A stretch of 64,000 nt of DNA, from NCBI GenBank assembly GCA_016872555.1, contig VGZO01000013.1, positions 34,655-98,654 of the forward strand, in the 5' to 3' direction. A program made the position numbers and the translations under genes. The notes under the pieces are model-generated. The model searched no databases. It was not told the DNA's origin and worked only from the letters and a program-made list of their open reading frames with translations. The stretch comes from Planctomycetota bacterium. GTDB taxonomy: Bacteria; Planctomycetota; Planctomycetia; Pirellulales; UBA1268. Of this stretch, positions 44,972 through 54,572 are shown piece after piece; the stretch's first letter is position 1; each line of letters opens with the position of its first letter.

Positions 44972-46096
44972 TCAGAAGAACCCGAAACCGAGTTGTCCGA
45001 ACCGGGCGAGCGACTGGATCGCCGTGGCACCGATGAGCGTGAAGCCGAAGATCCGCTCGAAGGGCTGGGTGATCTTGTCGACGATCCCGCCGAAGGCATA
45101 CCACGGATCCTGAGCGATGAACACGCGGTCGCCGGGGAGCAGCTGGTAGTTGGTGGCGGTCGATCCCCCCTTCATGATCGCGTCGATGTCGACCGGAAGG
45201 ATCTGGTCGCACCCCACCCCCGATGGCGCCGGGCGGGCGATCCAGATTTCCTTGCTCGACGACTGCGACAGGCCGTTGGTGACGTCGGCCAGCGCGTCGA
45301 GCACCGTCTCGTTGCCGGTGATCACCTGCTTGGCGACCTGGTCCCCCAAGCCGCCCCCTTCGGTGATCACGTAGAAGTACTTGGAGTTGTAGGCAAACAC
45401 GTCGACGGCCACGATCGGGGCGTCGAGGTAGTTGGAGAGCTGTTTCTCGATCGCCAGCTTCGCCTCCTGCAGCGTCATCCCGGTCACGTACACCTGGCCG
45501 TAGATGCCGAGATTGACCGTGCCGTCCGGGCCGACGACATGCTCGCCAGCCACCTGCTGGAGCCCGGCCGCCTGGGTCAGCGTGAGCGACACCTGGGGGC
45601 CACGCAGGATCCGCGCGAGGTGGCGCGTGACCGCGTCTTGCGCCTCGTCGAGCGACTTGCCCTGGAGGTTGACCTTGCCATACACCGGCCCGAGATCGAC
45701 GTTGCCACCGGGCTCGACGACGTAGTCTCCCGCGATCGGACTGTCGAGCAGCGTATTGGCGACGTCGATCCGCAGCGTGTCGAACGACTGGATCCGGAAC
45801 GGCGGCTTGGGCACCACCCGGAGCGCCTCGATCATGAGGATGTCGGGGGGCTCGATGACGTAAGCCGGCAGCGTGATCTTGGCCAATTCCTTGGCCGGCA
45901 TCGTGGCCGGGTCGGGTTGGCAGGTCGCGTCGAGCGTCGCCTGCAGCCCGCTTTGGCGCTGGGGTCGGCCGTAGATATTGCAACCCGTGGTCGTCAGCAG
46001 CCCGGCGGCGACCGCCAGACCGAGACCGACCAGCAGGAATTGGGGCCGATTGAGGCGCACGCTGGATCGGTAGGCAAAGGGGACCGTGACATTCAT
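44972..46096 (-). CDS. Wza-like polysaccharide export lipoprotein
   Basis: A 374-residue outer-membrane export protein of the Wza/BexD/KpsD type. The signal and lipobox TTGC are at about residues 35-38. A poly-export domain (YVIEPPDIL..., GDYVVEPGGNVDLGPVYGKVNLQG) and SLBB repeats (VGPDGTVNLGIYGQVYVTG, YNSKYFYVITEGG, NYQLLPGDRVFIAQ) follow. GAGGAG precedes the ATG. It would form the outer-membrane pore for the glycan made by the right-hand genes, from which it is transcribed divergently. No Wzc-type kinase is visible within the window. Confidence 0.92.
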   Translation of the reverse strand: MNVTVPFAYRSSVRLNRPQFLLVGLGLAVAAGLLTTTGCNIYGRPQRQSGLQATLDATCQPDPATMPAKELAKITLPAYVIEPPDILMIEALRVVPKPPFRIQSFDTLRIDVANTLLDSPIAGDYVVEPGGNVDLGPVYGKVNLQGKSLDEAQDAVTRHLARILRGPQVSLTLTQAAGLQQVAGEHVVGPDGTVNLGIYGQVYVTGMTLQEAKLAIEKQLSNYLDAPIVAVDVFAYNSKYFYVITEGGGLGDQVAKQVITGNETVLDALADVTNGLSQSSSKEIWIARPAPSGVGCDQILPVDIDAIMKGGSTATNYQLLPGDRVFIAQDPWYAFGGIVDKITQPFERIFGFTLIGATAIQSLARFGQLGFGFF

Positions 46097-46235
46097 GATA
46101 TTGGCTGGCTCCTCGCGACCGGCACGATCACTCCAATCGGAATGATCGGCATGGTCGCCACCAGACTTCCCTTTTTTTCAGCGATCAACCGGGAGAGTGC
46201 ATGACATTCCCCGTCCAGCCTGTAGGCTCTCCGGA

Positions 46236-46820
46236 ATGCCCATCCTGCCCTTTCAGCCCGACATCTTTCCGCCGGGGTTGTTCGAACTCGAATCCGCGGC
46301 GGCGATCGCCCCGGCGGAGGTTTCAGCCACGGCGACCGGACGGTGGCTCGCCTTCTATACGCTCACCCGACGGGAGAAGGAGTTGATGCGGTGCCTGACC
46401 GGAGCGGCGATTCCCTTTTACGCGCCGCTGGTTCGCCGCCGGATCCCCTCACCCGGCGGGAGGGTACGGGCGTCGTTCGTGCCGCTGTTTCCCGGCTACG
46501 TCTTCTCCCTGGTCGACGACGACCAACGGCGTCTCGCCCTCGCCACGAACACCATCGCCCGCTGCATACCCGTCTCCGAACCCGAGGAACTTGTCCGCGA
46601 CCTACGGTCGATCCGGCGGCTGATCACCACCGATGCCCCGTTGACGCCGGAAGCGCGGATCGACGCCGGGCACCGGGTCCGTGTCCGCTCCGGCCCGCTC
46701 CGCGGACTCGAAGGCGCGGTGATCCGCCGTGGCACCGGCGAACGGCTCGTCGTCGCGGTACGATTCCTCAACCAAGGCGTGTCGATGGAGCTCGAGGATG
46801 TCGACGTGGAACGTTTGTGA
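46236..46820 (+). CDS. NusG-like antitermination factor
   Basis: A 194-residue NusG paralogue. The N-terminal NGN domain starts WLAFYTLTRREKELMRCL, continues through ...RRRIPSPGGRVRASFVPLFPGYVFSLVD, and the C-terminal KOW motif is AGHRVRVRSGPLRGLEGAVIRR. Stand-alone NusG paralogues at the head of polysaccharide operons (RfaH/UpxY/LoaP type) let RNA polymerase traverse long operons. Here it is the first gene of the right-hand arm, so a dedicated antiterminator role is likely. An in-frame GTG lies at 46197, but ATG 46236 fits the NGN start better. Confidence 0.88.
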   Translation: MPILPFQPDIFPPGLFELESAAAIAPAEVSATATGRWLAFYTLTRREKELMRCLTGAAIPFYAPLVRRRIPSPGGRVRASFVPLFPGYVFSLVDDDQRRLALATNTIARCIPVSEPEELVRDLRSIRRLITTDAPLTPEARIDAGHRVRVRSGPLRGLEGAVIRRGTGERLVVAVRFLNQGVSMELEDVDVERL

Positions 46821-46913
46821 GTGCCACCCGTCCGACCGGGGGCTGACCGACGTCACGACCGACCCTCACGGCGCCGGGCTGCGATCCAGGCACGATCTTT
46901 TTGCGACGAGTCG

Positions 46914-49004
46914 ATGAGCCAGTACGATCCCACGAGCGTGGCTCCCGGCAGTGGTGCCGAGATCGCCGACGGTCCGGCGCACGCCGAGCCGAGGATTCTC
47001 CGCTGGCTCCGCGGCATCGCGCCCACCCGGGAGGCGATCCTCGCGACCGCCTTCGTGGCGGTGCTCTGTGAATTCGCCTACCTGGCCGCGTTCGCCGTGC
47101 GTGGCGAGTTGATCCTCCAGCCGTCCGACTCCGGAGTGATCAAGGGCACGATCGGCTGGGTCGTCGCCATCCAGACGGTGACGTTCTACCTCCGGGGCCT
47201 GTGCCATCGTCCGTGGCGGGCAGCCCGCTTCCAGGACCTCAATCGGCTCGTCCGGGCCGCGACGGCAGCCCTGATGATCCTGATCGCCTGGAACTACTTC
47301 TTCGCCCAGCGCTTTCCAGGCACACCGACCATCCCCCGTACCGTCCTCGTGGTCGATTGGGTGTTTGCGGTGCTCGCTGTCGGCAGCATGCAGGCGATCG
47401 CCCGCAGCGTCTACGAGGAGGTCGCCCCGGCGACGACATCGGGCAGCGAGGTCGGGGTGATCATCGCCTCGGCCGGGCCGGCCGGCCAACGCCTGGCCCG
47501 CGATCTGTCGCGCCTTTCGCAAGGACGCTTCTACGTTTCCGGCCTCCTCGACGACGACCACGACTTGTACGGGATCCGCGTCGGCCGCGGCCGCGTGCTC
47601 GGGCCGCTGGAGGTCGCGGTCCCCTGCGCCAAACGACTTCGCGTCCGCGAACTGCTCGTCCCCGATGCCACGCTGTACGGCCACCAACTCCGCCAACTGT
47701 GCGAGAAATGCGACGCCGCCGGGATCACGGTCCGCATCGCCTCCATCGACACCGACGGCGACGTGGCAGCGACGCGCAGCGCACCATCGGGCTCCTCAGC
47801 CCCGCCCCGCGACGTGCTCCGCATCCGGCGTGTCGAATTGCCCGATCTGCTGTCGCGGCCGGTGACCAGGATCCAGGACCACGGCGACTTGATCGGGCCG
47901 TTCCTCCGCGGTCGGCGCGTTCTCGTGACCGGTGCCGGTGGGTCGATCGGCAGCGAGATCTGCCGGCAGTTGATCGGCCACGGGCCACGGGCGCTCGTCC
48001 TCGTCGAGCGGTCGGAAGCGGCCCTGTTCGAGATCCACCGTCAACTCGCCGCGAGCGCCGGCGACACCGTCGTCCTGCCGCTCCTCGTCGACATCACTTC
48101 GCCGGCCCGGGTCGACGGCGTGCTCCGTGACCAGCGCCCCGAGATCGTCATCCACGCGGCGGCCTACAAGCATCTCCCCTTGATGGAATCACATCCGATC
48201 GAGGCGATCGAGAACAACGCGCTTGGCACCGCGTCCCTCGCGGACGCCTGCGTGGCGGCCGGTGTCGAGACGTTCGTCGCGCTGTCGACCGACAAGGCCG
48301 TGTATCCGTCGAGCGTGATGGGAGCCTCGAAGCTCGTCGCCGAGCGGTTCCTCCAGGCACTCGGTCCCGCCTCGGGACGGCGTTTCGTGGTGGTGAGGTT
48401 CGGCAATGTCATCGGGTCGAGCGGCAGCGCCGTGCCGATCTTCGCCGACCGGCTCCGCCAGCGGCTTCCGGTCACCGTCACGCACCCCGACGTGCGCCGC
48501 TACTTCATGACCATCAAGGAGGCGGCGCGGCTGGTGATCCTCGCCGCGGCGACGGGCGACTCCGGTGGGCTGTTCGTCCTCGACATGGGGGAGGCGGTGC
48601 CGATCGTCGAGTTGGTTCACGCCGTCGCCTTCGTGATGGGGATGCACCGCGACGACGTGAGGATCGAGTTCAGTGAGCTGCGCCCCGGCGAGAAGCTCGA
48701 CGAGGAACTGTTCTTCGCCGACGAGGTGCGGACGCCGACCACCGACGAACGGGTCACCTGCGCGATGCGTCCGGAGCGGTCGCTCGCCGAGGTCCGTGGC
48801 TGGCTCGACGAACTGCGCGAGGCTGCCGGCCGCGGTCCCGCCGCGGCCCGGGAGACGCTGATGCGGATCGCTGCGGCCGACTGCAACGCCTCAGACCGGG
48901 CGGTCGCCCCGGTGCCCGTCTCGGGGCGACCGTCAGGACGCGAGGAATTGGCCACTGCGGCCGTCGATGCGAAGCTGCCGCGGCGGGCACGAGGTGGCGC
49001 ATGA
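46914..49004 (+). CDS. PglF/WbpM-like nucleoside-diphosphate-sugar dehydratase
   Basis: A 696-residue membrane enzyme: four N-terminal membrane helices (residues about 35-170), a nucleotide-binding segment IIASAGPAGQRLARDL, then a catalytic SDR domain with TGAGGSIGSEI (about residue 340) and the Met-type active site STDKAVYPSSVMGASK. Such enzymes convert UDP-GlcNAc to the 4-keto-6-deoxy sugar, the first step of the diNAcBac/QuiNAc routes. The C-terminal part has the family's HPDVRRYFMTIKEAARLV motif. Its stop overlaps the aminotransferase start. Confidence 0.92.
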   Translation: MSQYDPTSVAPGSGAEIADGPAHAEPRILRWLRGIAPTREAILATAFVAVLCEFAYLAAFAVRGELILQPSDSGVIKGTIGWVVAIQTVTFYLRGLCHRPWRAARFQDLNRLVRAATAALMILIAWNYFFAQRFPGTPTIPRTVLVVDWVFAVLAVGSMQAIARSVYEEVAPATTSGSEVGVIIASAGPAGQRLARDLSRLSQGRFYVSGLLDDDHDLYGIRVGRGRVLGPLEVAVPCAKRLRVRELLVPDATLYGHQLRQLCEKCDAAGITVRIASIDTDGDVAATRSAPSGSSAPPRDVLRIRRVELPDLLSRPVTRIQDHGDLIGPFLRGRRVLVTGAGGSIGSEICRQLIGHGPRALVLVERSEAALFEIHRQLAASAGDTVVLPLLVDITSPARVDGVLRDQRPEIVIHAAAYKHLPLMESHPIEAIENNALGTASLADACVAAGVETFVALSTDKAVYPSSVMGASKLVAERFLQALGPASGRRFVVVRFGNVIGSSGSAVPIFADRLRQRLPVTVTHPDVRRYFMTIKEAARLVILAAATGDSGGLFVLDMGEAVPIVELVHAVAFVMGMHRDDVRIEFSELRPGEKLDEELFFADEVRTPTTDERVTCAMRPERSLAEVRGWLDELREAAGRGPAAARETLMRIAAADCNASDRAVAPVPVSGRPSGREELATAAVDAKLPRRARGGA

Positions 49005-50188
49005 GCGACCCTCCTCGGGCAGCGATCCAGTGGCGGGTGCCGTTCGTCCGTCCCGACCTGCCGCCCTTCGAGGCCGTCGAATCCGCGTATCGACGGATCC
49101 ACGCCTCGGGGCTGCTCACCAAGGGCAGCGAGTTGACCGCGTTCGAGGCCGAGGCGGCACGGGTGCTCGGCAGCGAGCACGTCGTCGCGGTGTCGAGTTG
49201 TTCGGTGGGCCTGGCGCTGGTGATGCGCGCCCTGCGGGCAGGACGCGGCGGCCCTGATCCCGTCGGACGCGTCGAGGTGATCCTGCCGAGTTTCATCTTC
49301 CTGGCAGCCCCGGCAGCCGTCGTCTGGGCCGGCCTCGAGCCGGTCTTCGTCGACGTCGATCCGGCATCCTGGACGATCGATCCCCGCGCCGTCGCCGCCG
49401 CGCTTGGCCCGCGCACGCTGGCGGTGCTCGGCTGCCACACGTTCGGCTGCCCATGTGACACCGACCGTCTCGCGGCGATCTGCGACGACGCCGGTGTGCC
49501 CCTGCTGGTCGATGCCGCCCATGGCCTGGGCAGCCGGCGGCGCGGGAAGCAGGTGGGAGCCGAGGGACTCGCCCAGGTGTTCAGTCTGTCGCCGACGAAA
49601 CTCGTCTGTGCCGGCGAAGGCGGCCTGGTGGCCACGTCGAGCCCGGCACTGGCCGCCGCGCTCCGGGACCTGCGCGAGTATGGCAACGACGGGACCTACG
49701 ATTGCCTCGTTCCCGGACTCAACGGCCGCATGCCGGAACCCGCCGCCGCGCTGGGGCGGGCCTCGCTGTCGAGGCTCCCCGAGGTTGCCGCCCGCCGCGC
49801 CGCGATCGCCGCAGCGTACACCCGTGGCCTGGGGGGGGTGCCGGGCCTCACTCTCCAGGACATCGATCCCTCCACGGAGAGCAGTTGGAAGGATTACTCG
49901 GTGCTCGTCGATCCCGACCTGTTCGGCACCGACCGCGACGCCGTGCGGCGGGCGTTGGCGGGCGCCGGCATCGATTCGCGCACGTACTACGATCCCCCGT
50001 GCCACTCCATGCCGGCCTTCCGACACCACCGGGTGGCCGGCGGCATGACCGTCACCGAGCGGCTCGCCGCCGCAAGTCTCTCGCTGCCGATGGGGGGCCA
50101 GATGACCGAGGCGCTTGCCGCCGAGGTGGTTGCGGTGATCACGCGCAGCGCGGCGGGACTGGCCTCCGGTGCGGGGTCGGGGCCATGA
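49001..50188 (+). CDS. DegT/DnrJ/EryC1/StrS aminotransferase (PglE-like)
   Basis: A 395-residue PLP-dependent sugar aminotransferase. Substrate and PLP motifs are VALGSEHVVAVSSCSVGLAL-like, DAAHGLGSRRRGKQVG and the Schiff-base Lys in LSPTKLVCAGEGG (about residue 203). Downstream of the PglF-like dehydratase it would add the 4-amino group to UDP-4-keto-6-deoxy-GlcNAc. Start and stop overlap neighbours by 4 bases. Confidence 0.92.
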   Translation: MSDPPRAAIQWRVPFVRPDLPPFEAVESAYRRIHASGLLTKGSELTAFEAEAARVLGSEHVVAVSSCSVGLALVMRALRAGRGGPDPVGRVEVILPSFIFLAAPAAVVWAGLEPVFVDVDPASWTIDPRAVAAALGPRTLAVLGCHTFGCPCDTDRLAAICDDAGVPLLVDAAHGLGSRRRGKQVGAEGLAQVFSLSPTKLVCAGEGGLVATSSPALAAALRDLREYGNDGTYDCLVPGLNGRMPEPAAALGRASLSRLPEVAARRAAIAAAYTRGLGGVPGLTLQDIDPSTESSWKDYSVLVDPDLFGTDRDAVRRALAGAGIDSRTYYDPPCHSMPAFRHHRVAGGMTVTERLAAASLSLPMGGQMTEALAAEVVAVITRSAAGLASGAGSGP

Positions 50189-51324
50189 TCGCCATGATGC
50201 AGCCTTCGACGATGCCCGTCGATCACTTCCCCCCGCTCCATGAATTGGAGCCGGTGATCTGGCCCGGGCTCGTGATGCTGCTGTTCGTCGTCAGCGGGGT
50301 GATCACCGACATCATCATCATCCTCGCCACGCGCCTCCGGCTCGTCGATCTCCCCAACCGCCGGAGTGCCCACTCCCTTCCCACCGCCCGGGGCGGCGGT
50401 CTGGCGATCATGTTCACGGTGATCGTGTCGATCGCCGCGATCGCGATGCGTTGGCCCAGAATGGCGGTTCCCCTGCTCGTCGGCGTGCTGCTCCCGAGTG
50501 TCGCCATCGGGGTCATCGGGATCGTCGACGACGTCCGCCCTCTCAACGCCAAGTTCCGCCTCGCGCTGCAGGTGGCGATGGCCGTGGTGATCGGGCTGGT
50601 GCTCGGATCGTTCTCGCAGGTCTCCCTCCCAGGGGTGTTCACCGTCCCCCTCGGTGCGTGGTCATGGGTGGTGACCATCCTGTGGATCGTCGGGCTGACC
50701 AACGCCTTCAACTTCATGGATGGTATCGACGGCATGGCCGCGACCGGTGCCGTGATCGGCGGGTGTCTGGTCGGGTTCATCGCGTGGCTGCTCTGGTCGC
50801 CGCCGTGCATCATCCTCGGCGCCTGTGTCGCGGCGGCAGCCGGCGGTTTTCTCGTTTTCAATTGGCAGCCCGCGCGAATCTTCATGGGTGATGTGGGCAG
50901 CGCCTTCCTGGGGATCCTCTTCGCCGCGGTTCCGCTGCTGTTCCCGGAGCGCTACCGCGCGGTGGTCCTTCTGCCCGTGGCGATGGCCCTCTGGCCGTAT
51001 ATCTTCGATCCTTTCCTGTCGGTCCTGAGGCGGATCGCCGGCGGGCACAATCCCCTCGTGCCCCACCGCGAGTTCCTCTTCCACCGGCTGGTGCGCAGCG
51101 GCTGGAGCCACGCCGCGACTTCGCTGCTCTACGCCGTGCTGGCGCTGCTCGGCGGCCTGGCGGGGGTCGCCACCGTCGACGACCGGGTGCCCGTCGAGAT
51201 CCGGTCCGCGATGGCTCTGGCCCCGCTAACGCTGGCCTGCCTGCTGACCGCCGGCGTCGAATGGCACTGCGCCCGGCGGACGCTGGCACCGACGGGAGCG
51301 GCGCTCCACAATCCGAAGGAGTAG
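50185..51324 (+). CDS. WecA/MraY-like polyprenyl-phosphate transferase
   Basis: A 379-residue polytopic membrane enzyme of the polyprenyl-phosphate N-acetylhexosamine-1-phosphate transferase family. Motifs: RRSAHSLPTARGGGLAI, GIVDDVRPLNAKFRLALQ, NAFNFMDGIDGMAA and GDVGSAFLGI. A C-terminal HREFLFHRLV segment matches the WecA group. It would start a glycan by loading HexNAc-1-P on undecaprenyl phosphate. A second initiating enzyme of the monotopic type follows directly. Confidence 0.92.
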   Translation: MIAMMQPSTMPVDHFPPLHELEPVIWPGLVMLLFVVSGVITDIIIILATRLRLVDLPNRRSAHSLPTARGGGLAIMFTVIVSIAAIAMRWPRMAVPLLVGVLLPSVAIGVIGIVDDVRPLNAKFRLALQVAMAVVIGLVLGSFSQVSLPGVFTVPLGAWSWVVTILWIVGLTNAFNFMDGIDGMAATGAVIGGCLVGFIAWLLWSPPCIILGACVAAAAGGFLVFNWQPARIFMGDVGSAFLGILFAAVPLLFPERYRAVVLLPVAMALWPYIFDPFLSVLRRIAGGHNPLVPHREFLFHRLVRSGWSHAATSLLYAVLALLGGLAGVATVDDRVPVEIRSAMALAPLTLACLLTAGVEWHCARRTLAPTGAALHNPKE

Positions 51325-51411
51325 CCAACCAGCGGCGATAGGTTCCGGCCGTGGTGCGGCCAGGCTGCGGATCGCCACCGGCCCCCTGGCGCGGGCAGCC
51401 CGCGACGAAGC

Positions 51412-52035
51412 GTGTACTCCAGCGTCCTGAAGCGTGGGCTCGACATCGTCGGTGCGGTCGTGTTGCTGGTTCTGTGCGCTCCGCTGGCTGCGGCAGTCGC
51501 CACCGCGGTCGTGATGGTCCTCGGCTTCCCGGTGTTCCACCGCGAGCAGCGCGCCGGCCGCGGCGGCCGGCCGATCACGATCGTCAAGTTCCGCTCGATG
51601 ACACTCGACCGCGACACCGACGGCGCCTTGCTTGCCGACGAGGCCCGACTCGGCTGGTTCGGAAAACTCCTCCGCCGCACGAGCCTCGACGAACTGCCAC
51701 AACTTGCCGCGGTGATCACCGGCGACCTCAGCCTGGTCGGCCCCCGACCCCTCCCGATGAGGTATCTTCCGCGCTACAGCCCGCGTCAGGCCACGCGCCT
51801 CCTCGTTCGGCCCGGGCTCACCGGCTGGGCCCAGGTTCACGGTCGCAACCAGGTCGATTGGCCCGGACGCCTCGAACTCGACGCGCGGTACGTCGAAATG
51901 TCGTCGCGCTGGTACGCTCCGCTGATCGATGGCTGGATCGTCCTGCTGACGGGGTTCCAGGTGATCCGCCAGGCGCTGACCGGAAAGGGTGCCGCGGCCG
52001 AAGGACACGCGTCGATGCCGGAGTTTTTCCCGTGA
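51412..52035 (+). CDS. PglC-like phosphoglycosyl transferase
   Basis: A 207-residue monotopic sugar-1-phosphate transferase. The N-terminal re-entrant helix (KRGLDIVGAVVLLVLCAPLA) is followed by VKFRSM, the catalytic Asp-Glu in SLDELPQL, GPRPLP and RPGLTGWAQVHGRN. Typical length for PglC is about 200 residues. It starts with GTG. Its stop overlaps the ACP start (GTGA). With WecA-like protein it gives the locus two initiating enzymes. Confidence 0.93.
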   Translation: MYSSVLKRGLDIVGAVVLLVLCAPLAAAVATAVVMVLGFPVFHREQRAGRGGRPITIVKFRSMTLDRDTDGALLADEARLGWFGKLLRRTSLDELPQLAAVITGDLSLVGPRPLPMRYLPRYSPRQATRLLVRPGLTGWAQVHGRNQVDWPGRLELDARYVEMSSRWYAPLIDGWIVLLTGFQVIRQALTGKGAAAEGHASMPEFFP

Positions 52036-52307
52036 GCGCCGATCCCGCCGCTGCGGTCGTCTCGGCCCTGCGCACCGTGTTGATCGACACGGGGCGAGCC
52101 GACCGGGAGATCGCCCCGCCGATGCTCCTCGGGGCCGACCTGGGGCTCGATTCCCTCGATGTCGCCCAGGCGGTGGTGCTGCTGGAACGTGCGCTGGGAG
52201 TCGACCCGTTCAGGAGCGGGGCGTCCGGAGGTCCGCTGCGGGCCGTTGGCGACCTGATCACCATTTACACCGCCGCCCTCGAGCCTTCCGTCCGTCAGGA
52301 TCCGTGA
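52032..52307 (+). CDS. Acyl carrier protein
   Basis: A 91-residue ACP with the phosphopantetheine attachment motif GLDSLDV (Ser about residue 41), acidic surface helices and a hydrophobic helix AQAVVLLERALGV. GTG start overlapping the preceding TGA. It is not the house-keeping AcpP: it sits between a glycosyl transferase and an acyl-adenylate ligase. Probably carries an acyl chain for glycan modification. No PPTase gene is in the window. Confidence 0.9.
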   Translation: MSADPAAAVVSALRTVLIDTGRADREIAPPMLLGADLGLDSLDVAQAVVLLERALGVDPFRSGASGGPLRAVGDLITIYTAALEPSVRQDP

Positions 52308-52313
52308 CAGCCC

Positions 52314-53690
52314 ATGCACACCACGACCAACGATTCCCCGGCTCTCGCTGCCATCGCCGACACACCTCCGGCCGACCGGTTGGCGACTGCGATCACCGTG
52401 ATCGGCGCGGAGCATCCTGACCGGGTCGCGGTCGTTTCCGCCGCCGGGACCGACAAGCGAGCGACGGAAGACTACCGGCAGCTCGCCGCCCGCCTGGTGG
52501 CCTTCTCGAAACGGCTCGAGACCGCGCGCCCGATCGGCGTCATCGCCCGCTCGCGCAGGATCGACACGCTGGCGGTGATCGCCGCCGCCTGCGGCCGCCT
52601 CCACGTGCCGCTGGCGCTGCTCGGTGACGATTCGCGTGACCTGACGGGGACGCTGTCGGATTGGGTGGTTGTCGACGACTCGCTCGCGGTCACCGCGTCG
52701 GACGGGCGGCATGGTGAATACCGCTCGCTGCCGGCGCCGGTCGTCGTCGCCACCAGCGGCACGAGCGGGCCGCCCAAGCTCGTCGAGCACTCCTGGGATT
52801 CGCTCCTCTCGGCGGCCCGCCTGGCCGGGCAATGGCACGCGCTGGCCTGGCTGCTGGTCTACGACGCGACGCGGTGGGCGGGCATCCAGGTCTGGCTGCA
52901 GGCGTTGCTCACCGGGGGAACGGTCGTGACCCCTGCCTCGCGCGACCCCGACCAGGTCGCCCGGGCGCTCGGCGACGAACGGGTGGCTGTCCTGCCGGGC
53001 ACGCCCACGCTGCTGCGTCGGCTCGTCACCGCTGCCGACCGCGCGCTGTTGCGTGGGGCCCACCCCGAGCGGATCACGCTCGGCGGCGAGGCGGCCGACG
53101 GCGCCCTCCTCGAGCAGATCCGGGCATCGTTCCCGGCAGCGCGGATCTCGCAGGTCTACGCCACGACCGAGCTCGGCGAGGTGTTTCGCGTCGCCGACGG
53201 TCATGCCGGCTTCCCGGCGGATTGGATCGGCAAGACACTGCCCGGCGGCGTCCGCCTTGCCGTTCGGCGCGACGGCGAGCTGCTCGTGCAACTGTCGCGC
53301 GACACGGCGCAGGTCGCGACCGGCGATCTCGTCGAACGGCGCGGGGAGCGCTACGAATTCACCGGCCGGCGCAGCGACGTGATCGTCGTCGGCGGTGCGA
53401 AGGTGCTGCCGCGGCGGGTCGAGGAGGTGCTCCGGGCGGTGAGCGGTATCGCCGACGCCCGCGTGTGGGGGATGCCGAGCGCCATCACCGGCGAGCTGGT
53501 GGCCGCCGAGATCGTGCTCGCCGATCCGCTCCCCGCCGGTGTCACGCCGGAACAGGTCCGGGCCGCGGCGCTGGCCGCCTGCCGGTCGGCCTGCGAGCCG
53601 GCGGCGGTGCCACGCGTGCTCGACATCGTCAAACGGATCGCGACCACCGCGGCCGGCAAGGTGCCCAGGCGCCCGGTCGGACGGATCTGA
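52314..53690 (+). CDS. Acyl-adenylate ligase (AMP-binding)
   Basis: A 458-residue ANL superfamily enzyme. The P-loop ATSGTSGPPKLVEHS (about residues 143-157), the YATTELGEV region, GDLVERRGERYEFTGRRSD and the C-terminal Lys segment AAGKVPRR are present. It is compact, with no carrier domain of its own, and lies 6 bases after the ACP gene, so it most likely loads an acyl chain on that ACP. The chain length is unknown. Confidence 0.92.
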   Translation: MHTTTNDSPALAAIADTPPADRLATAITVIGAEHPDRVAVVSAAGTDKRATEDYRQLAARLVAFSKRLETARPIGVIARSRRIDTLAVIAAACGRLHVPLALLGDDSRDLTGTLSDWVVVDDSLAVTASDGRHGEYRSLPAPVVVATSGTSGPPKLVEHSWDSLLSAARLAGQWHALAWLLVYDATRWAGIQVWLQALLTGGTVVTPASRDPDQVARALGDERVAVLPGTPTLLRRLVTAADRALLRGAHPERITLGGEAADGALLEQIRASFPAARISQVYATTELGEVFRVADGHAGFPADWIGKTLPGGVRLAVRRDGELLVQLSRDTAQVATGDLVERRGERYEFTGRRSDVIVVGGAKVLPRRVEEVLRAVSGIADARVWGMPSAITGELVAAEIVLADPLPAGVTPEQVRAAALAACRSACEPAAVPRVLDIVKRIATTAAGKVPRRPVGRI

Positions 53691-53699
53691 GGCCTGCGC

Positions 53700-54485
53700 G
53701 TGGCGACGGCCCCCTCCCCCACGAGCCCGGTCGACGGTGCCGCGCCGGTGGCGATCGTGTCGGGGGGATCGCGCGGCCTCGGCCACGCGGTCGTCGAGCG
53801 CCTTCTCGAGCGCGGCGACCGCGTTGCCACGTTCTCGCGCGGGCGGTCCGGGCGTCTCGACGACCTCGCGTCACGGCACCCCGAGCGCTTGTTCACCGCG
53901 ACTCTCGACGCGGGCGATCCGATCGCGGTCGCGTCGTTCGTCGGCGCGACGATCGCGCGCTTCGGGAGAATCGACTCCTGCGTCGCCAACGCCGCGATCG
54001 CAGCCGAAGGGGTGCTGGCGACGATGCCTGACACCACGATCGCCGAACTGTTGGCAGTCAATGTCCAGGGCTCGATCGTGCTGGTGCGCGAGTGTGTGCG
54101 CCAGTGGCTCGTACAACCGCGCTCGGGCACTACCGACGGGGCGGGCTCGGCGGTCCTGGTGTCGAGCAGCGTGGCGGCGCGCGGGAGCCCCGGGCTGGCG
54201 GTCTACGCGGCCACCAAAGGCGCCCTCGAGGCCTTCGCGCGGAGCCTCGCCCGCGAGGTCGGCAGCCGCGGGATCCGAGTCAACTCTGTCGCGCCGGGAT
54301 TCCTCGAGACCGACCTGTCGGCGAGCCTGTCGGTCGGCGACCGCGCGCGCCTCGTGCGCCGCACGCCCCTGGGCCGGCTCGGGATGCCCGAGGACGTCGT
54401 CGGGGCGATCGACTTTCTCACCGACTCGCGCAGTGCGTTCATCACCGGGCAGACGATCACGGTCGACGGCGGTGGGGGATTTTGA
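53700..54485 (+). CDS. SDR-family oxidoreductase (FabG-like)
   Basis: A 261-residue short-chain dehydrogenase: cofactor motif SGGSRGLGHAV, NAAIAAEG, active-site Ser in VSSSVAARG and YAATK, then RVNSVAPGFLETDL. GTG start preceded by GAGG. It most resembles 3-oxoacyl-ACP reductases. Next to an ACP and its ligase, reduction of a 3-oxoacyl or similar chain on ACP is plausible. It might instead act on a sugar. Confidence 0.9.
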   Translation: MATAPSPTSPVDGAAPVAIVSGGSRGLGHAVVERLLERGDRVATFSRGRSGRLDDLASRHPERLFTATLDAGDPIAVASFVGATIARFGRIDSCVANAAIAAEGVLATMPDTTIAELLAVNVQGSIVLVRECVRQWLVQPRSGTTDGAGSAVLVSSSVAARGSPGLAVYAATKGALEAFARSLAREVGSRGIRVNSVAPGFLETDLSASLSVGDRARLVRRTPLGRLGMPEDVVGAIDFLTDSRSAFITGQTITVDGGGGF

Positions 54486-54572
54486 TCTTTCTCTCCCGAG
54501 AACCTGCCGCAAGAGCCGGCACCAGGACGGCTCCAAGAGCACGGTTTCGCTCGTGCCCCCCCGTTTGTCGGA

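Noticed and set aside
46197..46235. GTG at 46197 as start of the NusG-like gene
   Set aside because: The possible ribosome site is too close to the GTG and the added 13 residues do not belong to the NGN domain; ATG 46236 fits better.
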